DNA of 17,410 bases, taken from contig JBOHRW010000013.1 of assembly GCA_050732935.1 (NCBI GenBank), positions 1 to 17,410 on the forward strand, in the 5' to 3' direction. This document shows positions 1-7,150 of the stretch, piece after piece. Numbering within the stretch: position 1 is the stretch's first letter; every line of letters starts with the position of its first letter. A model generated the notes under the pieces. It made no database searches. It was not told the DNA's origin and saw only the letters and a list, made by a program, of their open reading frames with translations. The translations under genes were made by a program, and so were the position numbers. The stretch is from DASRVA01 sp050732935. Its GTDB lineage: Bacteria > Gemmatimonadota > Gemmatimonadetes > JACCXV01 > JAHWKZ01.

Positions 1-59
1 GGGGCCGTCGTGGGCGCCGGCTCGACCGGCACGACGTCCAGGGCCGGCCAGCGGCAGCG
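1..59. other. Window edge, no supportable gene
   Basis: These 59 bases lie downstream of the glycosyltransferase stop on the minus strand. A short GTG-initiated reading frame on the minus strand could be the beginning of a next gene, but too little remains to judge, and no terminator hairpin with a T run is visible. Confidence 0.4.
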
Positions 60-824
60 TCAGGGACGGAGCTCCACGGGGTCGGTGTGGAAGCGCTCGG
101 GCCGTCGCGCGCGCCAGGCGTTCTTCGCCGCCACGCGTGCGTACCGGGGCAGGGTCCGGGCTACGCTGAGCTTGCTCGGACCCCGCTTGCGGTCGTACCG
201 GAGCACGAGCGGCACCTCGTCGATCCGCGCACCCAGCGCGGCCGACTTCAGGAGCAGCTCGAACCCCGAGGCGAACCCGGCGTCCTGGACGAAATTCTCT
301 CGGCCATGGACGCGGATGAGCCCGGCCAGCAGCGATCCCCGGTACGCGCGAAAGCCGGAGGTGTAGTCATGGAGACCCTCGATGCCGATCGCCGCCCGAA
401 AGAGCACGCTGGCCCCGCGCGAGAGCACGCGACGGTAGGAGGGTACGCCGACCTCGGCGGCGCCGGGCTGATAGCGGGAGGCGATCACCAGGTCGCTGCC
501 GCCCTCGATCCGCGCCACGAGATCCTCGATCAGCGCGGGGTCGTGAGTGTCGTCGGCGTCCAGCGTCACCGTGGTTCCGCCCTGGTCGTACGCGGCGAGG
601 AGCCCGGTGCGGAGCGCCCGGCCGTAGCCCTGGTTGACGTCGTGGGAGATGACCCGGATCGGCTGGCGCTCGCCCGCGTGCTTCGCGATCTCCGCAGTCC
701 CGTCCGTGGAGCCGTCGTCGACGAGGAGAATCTCGTGCTCGCGCTCGACGCGCGACGCGATCCGGTCGAGGAGATCGACCAGACCCGCCGCCTCGTTGTA
801 CGCGGGCAGGACGATGGTGATCAT
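60..824 (-). CDS. Family 2 glycosyltransferase, DPM1/polyprenyl-phosphate sugar transferase-like
   Basis: Predicted cytoplasmic GT-A glycosyltransferase of 254 residues that would move a sugar from a nucleotide sugar to a polyprenyl phosphate or similar membrane acceptor. It opens with the classic ITIVLPAYNEA strand, followed by LVDDGSTDGT (about 34-43), the DxD-type TLDADDTHDP (about 87-96), VIASRY (113-118), SGFRAY (156-161) and a basic RKRGPSKLS loop (212-220) typical of dolichyl-phosphate-mannose synthase relatives. There is no C-terminal membrane segment, so it belongs to the short soluble form. The frame extends upstream to a TTG at 887, but the ATG at 824 fits the family start exactly. 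The TTG also falls inside a sigma-54-like promoter. It follows gloA by 119 bases on the same strand. Acceptor and sugar cannot be told from sequence. Confidence 0.9.
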   Translation of the reverse strand: MITIVLPAYNEAAGLVDLLDRIASRVEREHEILLVDDGSTDGTAEIAKHAGERQPIRVISHDVNQGYGRALRTGLLAAYDQGGTTVTLDADDTHDPALIEDLVARIEGGSDLVIASRYQPGAAEVGVPSYRRVLSRGASVLFRAAIGIEGLHDYTSGFRAYRGSLLAGLIRVHGRENFVQDAGFASGFELLLKSAALGARIDEVPLVLRYDRKRGPSKLSVARTLPRYARVAAKNAWRARRPERFHTDPVELRP

Positions 825-883
825 GACGGGAGGGCCCCCGGGAGGTGAAAGCCGCTGGCGACGCTTCGACCCTTCCCGGTCTC

Positions 884-898
884 GCAACTAACGTGCCA
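884..898 (-). promoter_or_regulatory. Putative sigma-54 (RpoN) -24/-12 promoter
   Basis: On the minus strand the bases read TGGCACG, four bases (TTAG), then TTGCG. This matches the RpoN consensus TGGCACG-N4-TTGCW except for the last base, and has the invariant GG and GC exactly ten bases apart. It lies about 60 bases upstream of the glycosyltransferase ATG, so transcription would start near 872 and leave a leader of about 48 bases. Any activator site would fall inside gloA. No RpoN or enhancer-binding protein gene is in view, so this is a motif call only. Confidence 0.5.
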
Positions 899-943
899 GA
901 AACGGTCCTCCCGGTACGCGCCCGAAGGCCAGATCCGACCTTC

Positions 944-1327
944 TCAGGAGCTTTCGATCAGCTCGATCTCGATCCCGTCGGGGTCCTGGATGAAGGCGAT
1001 CCGGCTGCCACCCTCGCTCACGCGGTACGGACCCCGGGAGAACTCGATGCCATGCTCGCGGAGCTCCTCCCGGGCCCGATCGAGGTTCCCGACCGCGAAG
1101 GCGAAGTGCCCGAATTGGTTTCCCAGCTCGTAGCCTCGACCGTCGTGATTGTACGTCAGCTCGATCGGGTGGTGGCCCCGCTCATCGACCAGAAAGACGA
1201 GGGTGGCGTCGGCCTTCTCGAGGACCCTTCTCCGCTGCTCGCGAAGCCCCAGCATTTCGGTATAGAAGCGTACCGAGCGATCGAGGTCCTGTACGCGGAT
1301 CATCGTGTGGAGCAGCTCGGATTGCAT
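944..1327 (-). CDS. gloA: Lactoylglutathione lyase (glyoxalase I)
   Basis: Converts the hemithioacetal of methylglyoxal and glutathione (or another low-molecular-weight thiol) to the S-2-hydroxyacyl thiol. The 127-residue protein aligns by eye with E. coli GloA: LLHTMIRVQDLDRSVRFYTEMLG at the N-terminus, IELTYN in the middle, YELG..FGHFAF, and a QDPDG.EIELIE end. The four metal ligands of the family are all present at His7, Glu56, His74 and Glu122. The length suits the short Ni/Co-type bacterial enzymes. The ATG is preceded by AAAGGA, one of the clearer Shine-Dalgarno sites in the window. It sits 38 bases after the solute-binding protein gene on the same strand, so it may be co-transcribed with the importer. 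Confidence 0.95.
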   Translation of the reverse strand: MQSELLHTMIRVQDLDRSVRFYTEMLGLREQRRRVLEKADATLVFLVDERGHHPIELTYNHDGRGYELGNQFGHFAFAVGNLDRAREELREHGIEFSRGPYRVSEGGSRIAFIQDPDGIEIELIESS

Positions 1328-1365
1328 TCGAATCCTTTCTTCGAGCCCGGCGTGGGCTCGTCGCG

Positions 1366-2244
1366 TTACGATTCCTCCTGGACGATGGACCGTCCGGCGC
1401 GCCAGGCGCGGACGACCTCGCCCAGGTCGCGACCTTCGACGGCGACCTCACGGTTCAAGGCCCGCATGGTCCGGGCGTCCAGGGCGCCCCCCAGCGCATC
1501 CAGCGCCTCGCCCAGGCCCGGGTAGCGCTCCAGCGTCACCCGCCGCGCGACGGGCGCCGCCTCGTACGGCGGAAAATAACGGCGGTCGTCGACGAGCACT
1601 ACGAGGTCCATCGCCTCGATCCGCCCGTCGGTCGAGTTCGCCACGGCGACGTCGATCTCGCGCTCGGCGAGGGCGCGGTACATGAGGCCCAGGTCCATCT
1701 GGCGGATCTGCCCGAAGTCGAAGCCGTAGGTCCTCTTGAGGCCGGGGTAGCCGTCCTCGCGGGCCATGAACTCGGGGCCGAACCCGGCGGTCATCTCTCC
1801 AGCGACGAGCGCGAGGTCGCTGATCGTCTCGAGGCCGAACGAGTCCGCGTCCGCCCTCCGGACGACCAGCGCGAACGTGTTCTCGAATCCCAGCGGCGGC
1901 CCCCAGACGAGATCCCACCGCTCGGCATAGGCCTCGGACACCACCCGGTAGACCCGCTCCGGATCCTGGATCGGAGGCCGCTCCAGGATCGCGGTCAGGG
2001 CCGTGCCGGTGTACTCCGGGTACAGGTCGATCTCGCCGCCCACCAGGGCGCTGTGGCAGACGAACGTGCCGCCCAGGTGGAACCGGCGTTCGACCGGTAT
2101 CCCGCGCGCCTCCAGCTCCTGGGCCAGGATCTCGCCCAGGACGTTCTGCTCGATGAAGTTCTTGGAGCCGATCACGACTGCGTCGCCCGACCCGCAGGCG
2201 AAGGCCAGCACGAGCCCGGCGCCGCCGCTCACCCATCGCTTCAC
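1366..2244 (-). CDS. Betaine-type ABC transporter solute-binding lipoprotein (ProX/OsmF/OpuCC or EgtU-SBP-like)
   Basis: Captures a quaternary-amine solute outside the membrane and hands it to the adjacent permease. A short hydrophobic N-terminus ends in LAFAC, a weak lipobox that would anchor the mature protein by Cys17. The body carries hallmarks of the OpuAC/ProX type-II binding-protein family: IGSKNFIEQNVLGEILAQ (25-42), LYPEYTGTA (74-82), GFENTFAL (119-126) and NSTDGRI (203-209). Total length is 292 residues, as expected. The start is GTG at 2244 with GAAAGG upstream; an ATG at 2236 is out of frame. It follows the permease by 22 bases. Domain order permease then binding protein is that of the fused ergothioneine importer subunit EgtU and of ProWX-type fusions, here as two genes. 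Family is firm; the ligand (glycine betaine, choline, carnitine, ergothioneine, hercynine) is not resolved. Confidence 0.9.
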   Translation of the reverse strand: MKRWVSGGAGLVLAFACGSGDAVVIGSKNFIEQNVLGEILAQELEARGIPVERRFHLGGTFVCHSALVGGEIDLYPEYTGTALTAILERPPIQDPERVYRVVSEAYAERWDLVWGPPLGFENTFALVVRRADADSFGLETISDLALVAGEMTAGFGPEFMAREDGYPGLKRTYGFDFGQIRQMDLGLMYRALAEREIDVAVANSTDGRIEAMDLVVLVDDRRYFPPYEAAPVARRVTLERYPGLGEALDALGGALDARTMRALNREVAVEGRDLGEVVRAWRAGRSIVQEES

Positions 2245-2266
2245 CCGCGAACGCCTTTCGGGAGAC

Positions 2267-2938
2267 TCACGCCGCCCGTCCCTCGACGTGCCGAGCCCCG
2301 TACCCCGCCGGGGTAATCCGCCGCTCCAGAAGCCCCAGCAGCCCGTCGGCCACGAGCGCCAGCACCGCCGCCGGCACCGCGCCCGCCAGGATCACCGTGT
2401 CATCCACCATCGCCAGACCCTGGAAGATATAGACCCCCAGACCGCCGGCGCCGATCGCGGCCGCGATCGTGGCGATCCCGACCGAGATCACGGTCGCGAC
2501 CCGCACGCCCGACAGGATCACGTTCGCCGCCAGCGGCAGCTCGACGCGCGTGAGAAGCTGCCGATCGGTCATGCCGAGGCCCCGCCCCGCCTCGCGGACC
2601 GCGGTGTCGACCCCCCGGATCCCGGCATGCGTGCCGCGCACGATCGGCAGCAGCGCATACAGCGTGAGGGCCACGATCGCCGTCCTGGCGCCGACCCCGC
2701 CGATGAAGGGAACCGGGATCAGGAAGCCGAACAGGGCCAGGCTGGGGATCGTCTGGAGAACGTTGGTGGTGCCCATGACGACCCGCTCCCATCGTCGCCA
2801 GCGGGTGGCCGCGATCCCGAGCGGCACTCCGATGGCCACCGCAACCCCCACGGCGAGAGCGACCATCGTGACGTGCTCGACGGTGAGCTCGGAGACCCGG
2901 CCGGCGTTGTCGCGCAGGTAGCGGAGCAGGTCACCCAT
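2267..2938 (-). CDS. Betaine-type ABC transporter permease (ProW/OpuCB/OsmW family)
   Basis: Inner-membrane channel subunit of the importer, 223 residues with about five or six hydrophobic segments (near 23-44, 56-78, 86-101, 138-172 and 181-204). The cytoplasmic EAA-type coupling loop reads VREAGRGLGMTDRQLLTRVELPLA-like at about 114-137 and contacts the ATPase. An upstream extension of the frame is open to 3082 but is low-complexity shadow translation; the ATG at 2938 gives the family-typical N-terminus MGDLLRYL. That ATG overlaps the ATPase stop by eight bases, indicating translational coupling. Only one permease gene is present, whereas OpuC/Osm systems often have two, so the channel is probably a homodimer. 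Confidence 0.92.
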   Translation of the reverse strand: MGDLLRYLRDNAGRVSELTVEHVTMVALAVGVAVAIGVPLGIAATRWRRWERVVMGTTNVLQTIPSLALFGFLIPVPFIGGVGARTAIVALTLYALLPIVRGTHAGIRGVDTAVREAGRGLGMTDRQLLTRVELPLAANVILSGVRVATVISVGIATIAAAIGAGGLGVYIFQGLAMVDDTVILAGAVPAAVLALVADGLLGLLERRITPAGYGARHVEGRAA

Positions 2939-3719
2939 CCGGTGCCCCGTCCAGCGTTGCGACCAGCGCCCGGACCTCGGGATGCTCCGAGGACAGGAAG
3001 CGCGCCGGTGGCGCGATCTCGGCCAGGCCGCCGGCCACCAGCAGGCCGATCCGGCCGCCGATCGCCAGCGCCTCGCGGACATCGTGGGTGACGAACAGCG
3101 CCGCCTTCCCCAGCCGCGCCATGAGGTCCCTGAACTCGCGCTGCAGATCGAACCGCGTCATGGGGTCGAGGGAGCCGAACGGCTCGTCCAGGAGGAGGAG
3201 CGGCGGATCGGCCGCCAGCGCGCGCGCCACCCCCACCCGCTGCCGCTGGCCTCCGGAGAGCTGGTGCGGCCAGCGACCTCCGTACTCGCTCGCCGACAAG
3301 CCGACCATCGCCAGGAGCTCCGCGGTCCGCTCGGCCACGCGGACGCGGTCCCAGCCCAGCAGGTCCGGGACGAGCGCCACGTTGTCCGTCACCGTCAGGT
3401 GCGGCAGCAGGCCGACCTCCTGAATCACGTAGCCCGTCCGGCGGCGAAGCGTCACCGGGTCCCACTCACGGGTCGGCCGTCCGGCCACCCGGATCTCCCC
3501 CGAGGCGGGTTCGAGGAGCCGGTTGACGAGCTTGAGGACGGTCGTCTTGCCGACCCCCGAGCGCCCCACCAGGACGACCGTCTCGCGGGCCCCGACCGAG
3601 AGCGAGAACCCGTCGAGGACGCTCCGACCGTCCCCGAGCACGTAGCCGACGCGGTCGAACTCGACCGCTGGGGGATCGCCCCGGGAGCCGTCCGGCCCGA
3701 GAGCACGTTGCCGGTTCAC
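2931..3719 (-). CDS. Betaine-type ABC transporter ATP-binding protein (ProV/OpuCA/OsmV or EgtV-like)
   Basis: Energises the importer by ATP hydrolysis at the cytoplasmic face. Of 262 residues, the conserved elements are all intact: Walker A GRSGVGKTT (52-60), Q-loop at Gln100 within GYVIQEVGLLPH, signature LSGGQRQRVGVARAL (154-168), Walker B LLLLDEPFGSLD (174-185) and H-loop His212. The phrase after the Q-loop is typical of the quaternary-amine uptake group. It lacks the C-terminal CBS pair that senses ionic strength in many OpuCA/OpuAA proteins, so osmotic gating by that route is unlikely. The start is a GTG at 3719 with no clear Shine-Dalgarno. It is the first gene of the minus-strand operon and is divergent from egtD-egtB. 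Confidence 0.93.
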   Translation of the reverse strand: MNRQRALGPDGSRGDPPAVEFDRVGYVLGDGRSVLDGFSLSVGARETVVLVGRSGVGKTTVLKLVNRLLEPASGEIRVAGRPTREWDPVTLRRRTGYVIQEVGLLPHLTVTDNVALVPDLLGWDRVRVAERTAELLAMVGLSASEYGGRWPHQLSGGQRQRVGVARALAADPPLLLLDEPFGSLDPMTRFDLQREFRDLMARLGKAALFVTHDVREALAIGGRIGLLVAGGLAEIAPPARFLSSEHPEVRALVATLDGAPDG

Positions 3720-3763
3720 GAAGGACGATGAGCCATTCTCAGTGATCTACTAATATAGAAGCC
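3720..3763. promoter_or_regulatory. Compact divergent intergenic region with a shared AT-rich -10 patch
   Basis: Only 44 bases separate the importer operon (minus) and the egtD-egtB fusion (plus). The patch CTAATATAG near 3750-3758 is the only AT-rich stretch. Read on the minus strand it gives TATATT (3757-3752), a 5/6 match to a -10 box placed about 32 bases before the ATPase GTG. Read on the plus strand it gives TAATAT (3751-3756), which would put the start of transcription at or next to the ATG at 3764 and so yield a leaderless message. No Shine-Dalgarno precedes that ATG. The -35 elements are weak on both strands. Confidence 0.4.
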
Positions 3764-6115
3764 ATGGCGCTCCCCACCCGAACCGTCGCCCTCGAGCTGA
3801 CCGACTCTCGAGCTCCCGGCTTCCAGGAGCGATCGGGTGACGGGTGGGTGGTGTTCGTGGACACCACCCCCACGGCGGCCGCGGCGTTCGCACAGTCCGT
3901 CGCCCACGGGCTTTCGGACCATCCGCGCTGGCTTCACTGCCGTTATCTCTACGACGAGGTCGGGAGCGCCCTGTTCGGTGAGATCACCGAGCAGCCCGAG
4001 TACTATCTCACGCGGGCCGAGACCGAGATCCTGGCGCAGCAGTCCGACGCCATCCGCGCGGCGGTCGGCGCCGTCCCGCTGGTGGAGCTGGGGGCGGGAA
4101 TGGCGGTCAAGACGCGGCACCTCCTCGCCGCCTGGGCGCGAGCCGGCGAGCCCGTGGAGTACGTTCCGATCGACATCGACGCGTCGGTGCTGACGGCCGC
4201 GGTCGAGCGACTGGCCGGGGAGTTTCCCGGTATCACGATCACCGGCTTCGCCACCTCCTACGAGCGCGGCCTCCACCTGATCGAGGGTCAGCCCCCGTTG
4301 TGTCTCGTCTTCCTCGGCTCGACGATCGGCAACTTCAATCCCCGGGAGACCGACGCCTTCCTGGCGCGCCTCGCCCGGTCCCTCTCGCCCGAGGACCAGG
4401 TGCTCCTGGGCGTCGACCTGATGAAGCCGGTGGAAGAGCTCGAGGCCGCCTACAATGACGCCGCCGGCGTGAGCCAGGAGTTCACACGAAACCTCTTCCG
4501 CCGCATGAACCGCGACCTCGGCACTGACGTGCCGGCCGACTCGGTCGAGCACGTCGCCTACTGGAATGACCGACTGGAGCGCATCGAGATCTACGCGCGG
4601 TTCGATCGCACCGTACGGATCCAGCTCCCCTCCATCCGCCGCAGCTTCCGGATCGCCGCCGGGGAGATGATCCTCACGGAGATCAGCCGCAAGTACCGGC
4701 TCGGGGCCGTCGAATCGGACTTCGCGCGCTTCGGCTTCGGCCTGGAGGACGCCTTCACCGACGAGGCGCGCAGATTCGGGCTCCTTCTCTTCCGACGGAT
4801 CGAGCCCGGCGCCCGGCCCGACCTCGCCGTCCGTCTGGCCGCAGAGCTCCAGCGGACCCGGCGGCGCACTTTCGACCTCATCGACGCCTTGGATGACGAG
4901 CGGCTCGGTCGCCAGATACTGCCGATCCTGAGCCCGATCGCGTGGGATCTGGGCCACATCGCCGAGTTCGAGGAGCTGTGGCTGGTGCGCACCATCGACG
5001 CGCTCACCGACGGCGGCGAGGCGAGCGGGCTGGCATCCGATTTCGACGCCGTCCAGACGCCGCGCGGCGAGCGCGGCGACCTCGGGTTGCCGTCACGGCG
5101 GGAGCTCCTGGAGCGGCTGGACGGCGTGCGGCGGGAGGCGCTCAGCCGGCTGCGCCGGATCGACCTCACGGGCCATCCGCTCCTGGCGGACGGCTTCGTC
5201 TACCACCTGCTGGCCCAGCACGAGGCACAGCACCAGGAGACGCTGCTCCAGGCGGTCGCGCGGATGGACGACCTCGCCTACGAGCCGGCCCACCGCGAGG
5301 CCACACCCCGGGCCAAGCTCCCCCCGGACACCGAGATGGTGATCATCGCCGAGGGGCCCTTCCCGGTCGGCGCGGACGGCATCCCCGAGGCCTATGACAA
5401 CGAGAAGCCGGTGCACTGGGTGGAGCTCCAGGGCTTCTGGATCGACACCGCTCCGGTCACCAACGGCGGCTTCCTCGAATTCATCGAGGCCGGCGGCTAC
5501 GAGCGGCGGGAGTGGTGGGGCGACGAGGGCTGGGCGTGGCGCTCCGAGCACGAGATCGCCCACCCAGAGGGCTGGCGCCGCAACGAGGGAGGATGGGTCG
5601 ACGTCCAGTTCGGCCACGTGGAGCCGCTCGTCCTTTCCCGACCCGTCCAGCACGTCTCGTGGCACGAGGCCGACGCCTACTCCCGCTCCGTCGGCAAGCG
5701 GCTGCCCACCGAGATCGAATGGGAAAAGGCGGCCGCCTGGGATCCGGAGGCTCGAATCGTCCGCCGCTACCCGTGGGGCGACAGGGACCCCGACGTCCGC
5801 CGCGCCAACCTGGACGCCCGGACCTTCGCGCCCGCGCCCGTCGGCGCGTACCCCGGTGGCCGGTCCTTCTACGGCTGCCACCAGATGGTGGGGGACGTCT
5901 GGGAGTGGACGGCCAGCGAATTACTCCCCTACCCGGGTTTCGAGGCTTTCCCCTACCCCGAGTACTCGAAGATCCATTTCGGCAAGGGGTTTCGCGTGCT
6001 GCGCGGCGGATCGTGGGCGACCGCCTCGATCCTGGCCCGGAACTCCTTTCGCAACTGGGACCTCCCCCAGCGACGCCAGATCTTCGCCGGGTTCCGCTGC
6101 GCGAAGGACGCGTGA
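3764..6115 (+). CDS. EgtD-EgtB fusion: histidine N-alpha-trimethyltransferase joined to hercynine sulfoxide synthase (Egt1-like)
   Basis: Bifunctional enzyme of 783 residues for ergothioneine synthesis. Residues about 35-347 are an EgtD SAM methyltransferase that would trimethylate histidine to hercynine: PEYYLTRAE (78-86), the SAM loop ELGAGMAVKTRHLL (108-121), FLGSTIGNF (183-191), and LTEISRKY, whose Glu306 and Ser308 match the histidine-binding Glu/Ser pair of mycobacterial EgtD. Residues about 360-783 are EgtB: a DinB-type helical domain with iron ligands His398 (WDLGHIAEFEELW) and His486/His490 in HEAQHQE, then an FGE-sulfatase-type domain (about 523-783) ending in VLRGGSWA and ARNSFRNW. 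This part would insert oxygen and a cysteinyl or gamma-glutamylcysteinyl sulfur into hercynine. The lengths of both halves match the separate enzymes, and the linker is short. Fusion in this order is the fungal Egt1 plan; bacteria normally keep the genes apart. Domain calls are firm; the sulfur donor is unresolved. Confidence 0.93.
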   Translation: MALPTRTVALELTDSRAPGFQERSGDGWVVFVDTTPTAAAAFAQSVAHGLSDHPRWLHCRYLYDEVGSALFGEITEQPEYYLTRAETEILAQQSDAIRAAVGAVPLVELGAGMAVKTRHLLAAWARAGEPVEYVPIDIDASVLTAAVERLAGEFPGITITGFATSYERGLHLIEGQPPLCLVFLGSTIGNFNPRETDAFLARLARSLSPEDQVLLGVDLMKPVEELEAAYNDAAGVSQEFTRNLFRRMNRDLGTDVPADSVEHVAYWNDRLERIEIYARFDRTVRIQLPSIRRSFRIAAGEMILTEISRKYRLGAVESDFARFGFGLEDAFTDEARRFGLLLFRRIEPGARPDLAVRLAAELQRTRRRTFDLIDALDDERLGRQILPILSPIAWDLGHIAEFEELWLVRTIDALTDGGEASGLASDFDAVQTPRGERGDLGLPSRRELLERLDGVRREALSRLRRIDLTGHPLLADGFVYHLLAQHEAQHQETLLQAVARMDDLAYEPAHREATPRAKLPPDTEMVIIAEGPFPVGADGIPEAYDNEKPVHWVELQGFWIDTAPVTNGGFLEFIEAGGYERREWWGDEGWAWRSEHEIAHPEGWRRNEGGWVDVQFGHVEPLVLSRPVQHVSWHEADAYSRSVGKRLPTEIEWEKAAAWDPEARIVRRYPWGDRDPDVRRANLDARTFAPAPVGAYPGGRSFYGCHQMVGDVWEWTASELLPYPGFEAFPYPEYSKIHFGKGFRVLRGGSWATASILARNSFRNWDLPQRRQIFAGFRCAKDA

Positions 6116-7131
6116 GTCCGCTCGGCCCGGGCGAGCTCGCCGAATGCATCGCCGCCCTTCCCGTCGCCGTCGACGGCCACTCGGTCGAGCTCGGCTCGGT
6201 GCCGGTTTCCGGCTTTTACGGCGATGAGCCCCGCCCGACGGCCGTTCTCTCCCTTTCGGGCGCGGGCCACGTGGGCCTGGGCGAGAACGTCGACTGGACG
6301 GCCCGCGATCAGTGGCGGTTCAGCCAGGTGTGTGACGAGATCGTGCCGCCGCTGGCCGCGCGGGGCGAGACCACCGTCGGCTTGATGGGCGCAGCCATCG
6401 AACGGTCAGGAGCTCATCCCCATCATCGGGCGGCGATCGAGGCCGCGGTCATCGACCTCGCGTTGCGGCGGGCGGACACCGATCTGTTCACGCTGTCCGG
6501 GCGTTCGCCACGCCGCGTCCGCTTCTGCCGGTCTATCGGCCGCGAGGAGGTCGATCGCGAGGGCCCGCTCGCCTGCGTAGAAAGCCTCCTCGCCCGACAC
6601 GCGGAGGCCCGGATCAAGATCGACTGCCCGCCGGGTGGCTGGCCGGAGCCGATCTGGGAGGCCCTCGCCTCCACCGAGCGCGTCGTGGTGGTAGATTTCA
6701 AGCGCCTTGGGGCCACCGAGCGCGTGGAGCTCGCGCACCGCTTTCTCCCCGACGCCTGGCTCGAGGATCCGCCGGTGGACCTCCACGCCCTGGACGGCCG
6801 CGCACACCACCCCTGGCTCTCCAGAGTGGCGCTGGACGGATACGTGATCGGGATCGCCGACCTCGAGGACCCGCCCCTTCTCCCGGCCGCCGTCAACGTG
6901 AAGGCGCCCCGCGTGGGGGGGCCCCTGGAGGCGCTCGCCATCCTCGAGCGCTGCCGGGAGTCGGCGTGGGCCGCTTATTTCGGCGGGATGTTCGAGGTGG
7001 GCGTGGGTCGGCGGCAGGCGCGTGTCCTCGCATCTCTCTTCACCGCCGAGGCGTGGAACGATCTCGGTCCGCTGACCGACCCGGCTCCGAAGGACCTCCC
7101 TCTTCCCGGGACGACCCTGGGATTCGGCTGA
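6112..7131 (+). CDS. Enolase-superfamily protein (MLE/OSBS-like subgroup), function unknown
   Basis: A 339-residue protein of the enolase superfamily, whose members use a metal ion to abstract the proton alpha to a carboxylate. The C-terminal barrel is clear: RIKID (167-171) in the position of the KxK motif with Lys169 kept and the first Lys replaced by Arg; candidate metal ligands Asp195 (VVVVDF), Glu218 (WLEDPP) and Asp242 (VALDG); and the second catalytic lysine Lys264 in NVKAPRVGG, followed by YFGGMFEVGVGR. The N-terminal capping domain is diverged. The GTG at 6112 overlaps the egtD-egtB stop (GTGA), so the two are translationally coupled; a long upstream open frame is only the antiphase of the EgtB domain. 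Known subgroup activities include o-succinylbenzoate synthase, muconate cycloisomerase and amino-acid racemases. None is suggested by the context, which points to ergothioneine metabolism. Family call is firm, function unassigned. Confidence 0.85.
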   Translation: MSPLGPGELAECIAALPVAVDGHSVELGSVPVSGFYGDEPRPTAVLSLSGAGHVGLGENVDWTARDQWRFSQVCDEIVPPLAARGETTVGLMGAAIERSGAHPHHRAAIEAAVIDLALRRADTDLFTLSGRSPRRVRFCRSIGREEVDREGPLACVESLLARHAEARIKIDCPPGGWPEPIWEALASTERVVVVDFKRLGATERVELAHRFLPDAWLEDPPVDLHALDGRAHHPWLSRVALDGYVIGIADLEDPPLLPAAVNVKAPRVGGPLEALAILERCRESAWAAYFGGMFEVGVGRRQARVLASLFTAEAWNDLGPLTDPAPKDLPLPGTTLGFG

Positions 7132-7150
7132 CGCGACCCGGTGGTCTGGC

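Noticed and set aside
825..887. Alternative TTG start for the glycosyltransferase
   Set aside because: The extra 21 residues are not family-like, and the TTG is part of the putative -12 promoter element.
3716..4957. Long open frame antisense to the egtD half (over 400 codons)
   Set aside because: It is the antiphase shadow of a gene with clear EgtD motifs; its translation shows no recognisable domain. Many similar long shadows occur across this GC-rich window.
5512..6111. Upstream extension of the enolase-like frame into the EgtB domain
   Set aside because: It is an alternate frame of the FGE-type domain; the enolase-like fold begins only after the GTG at 6112.
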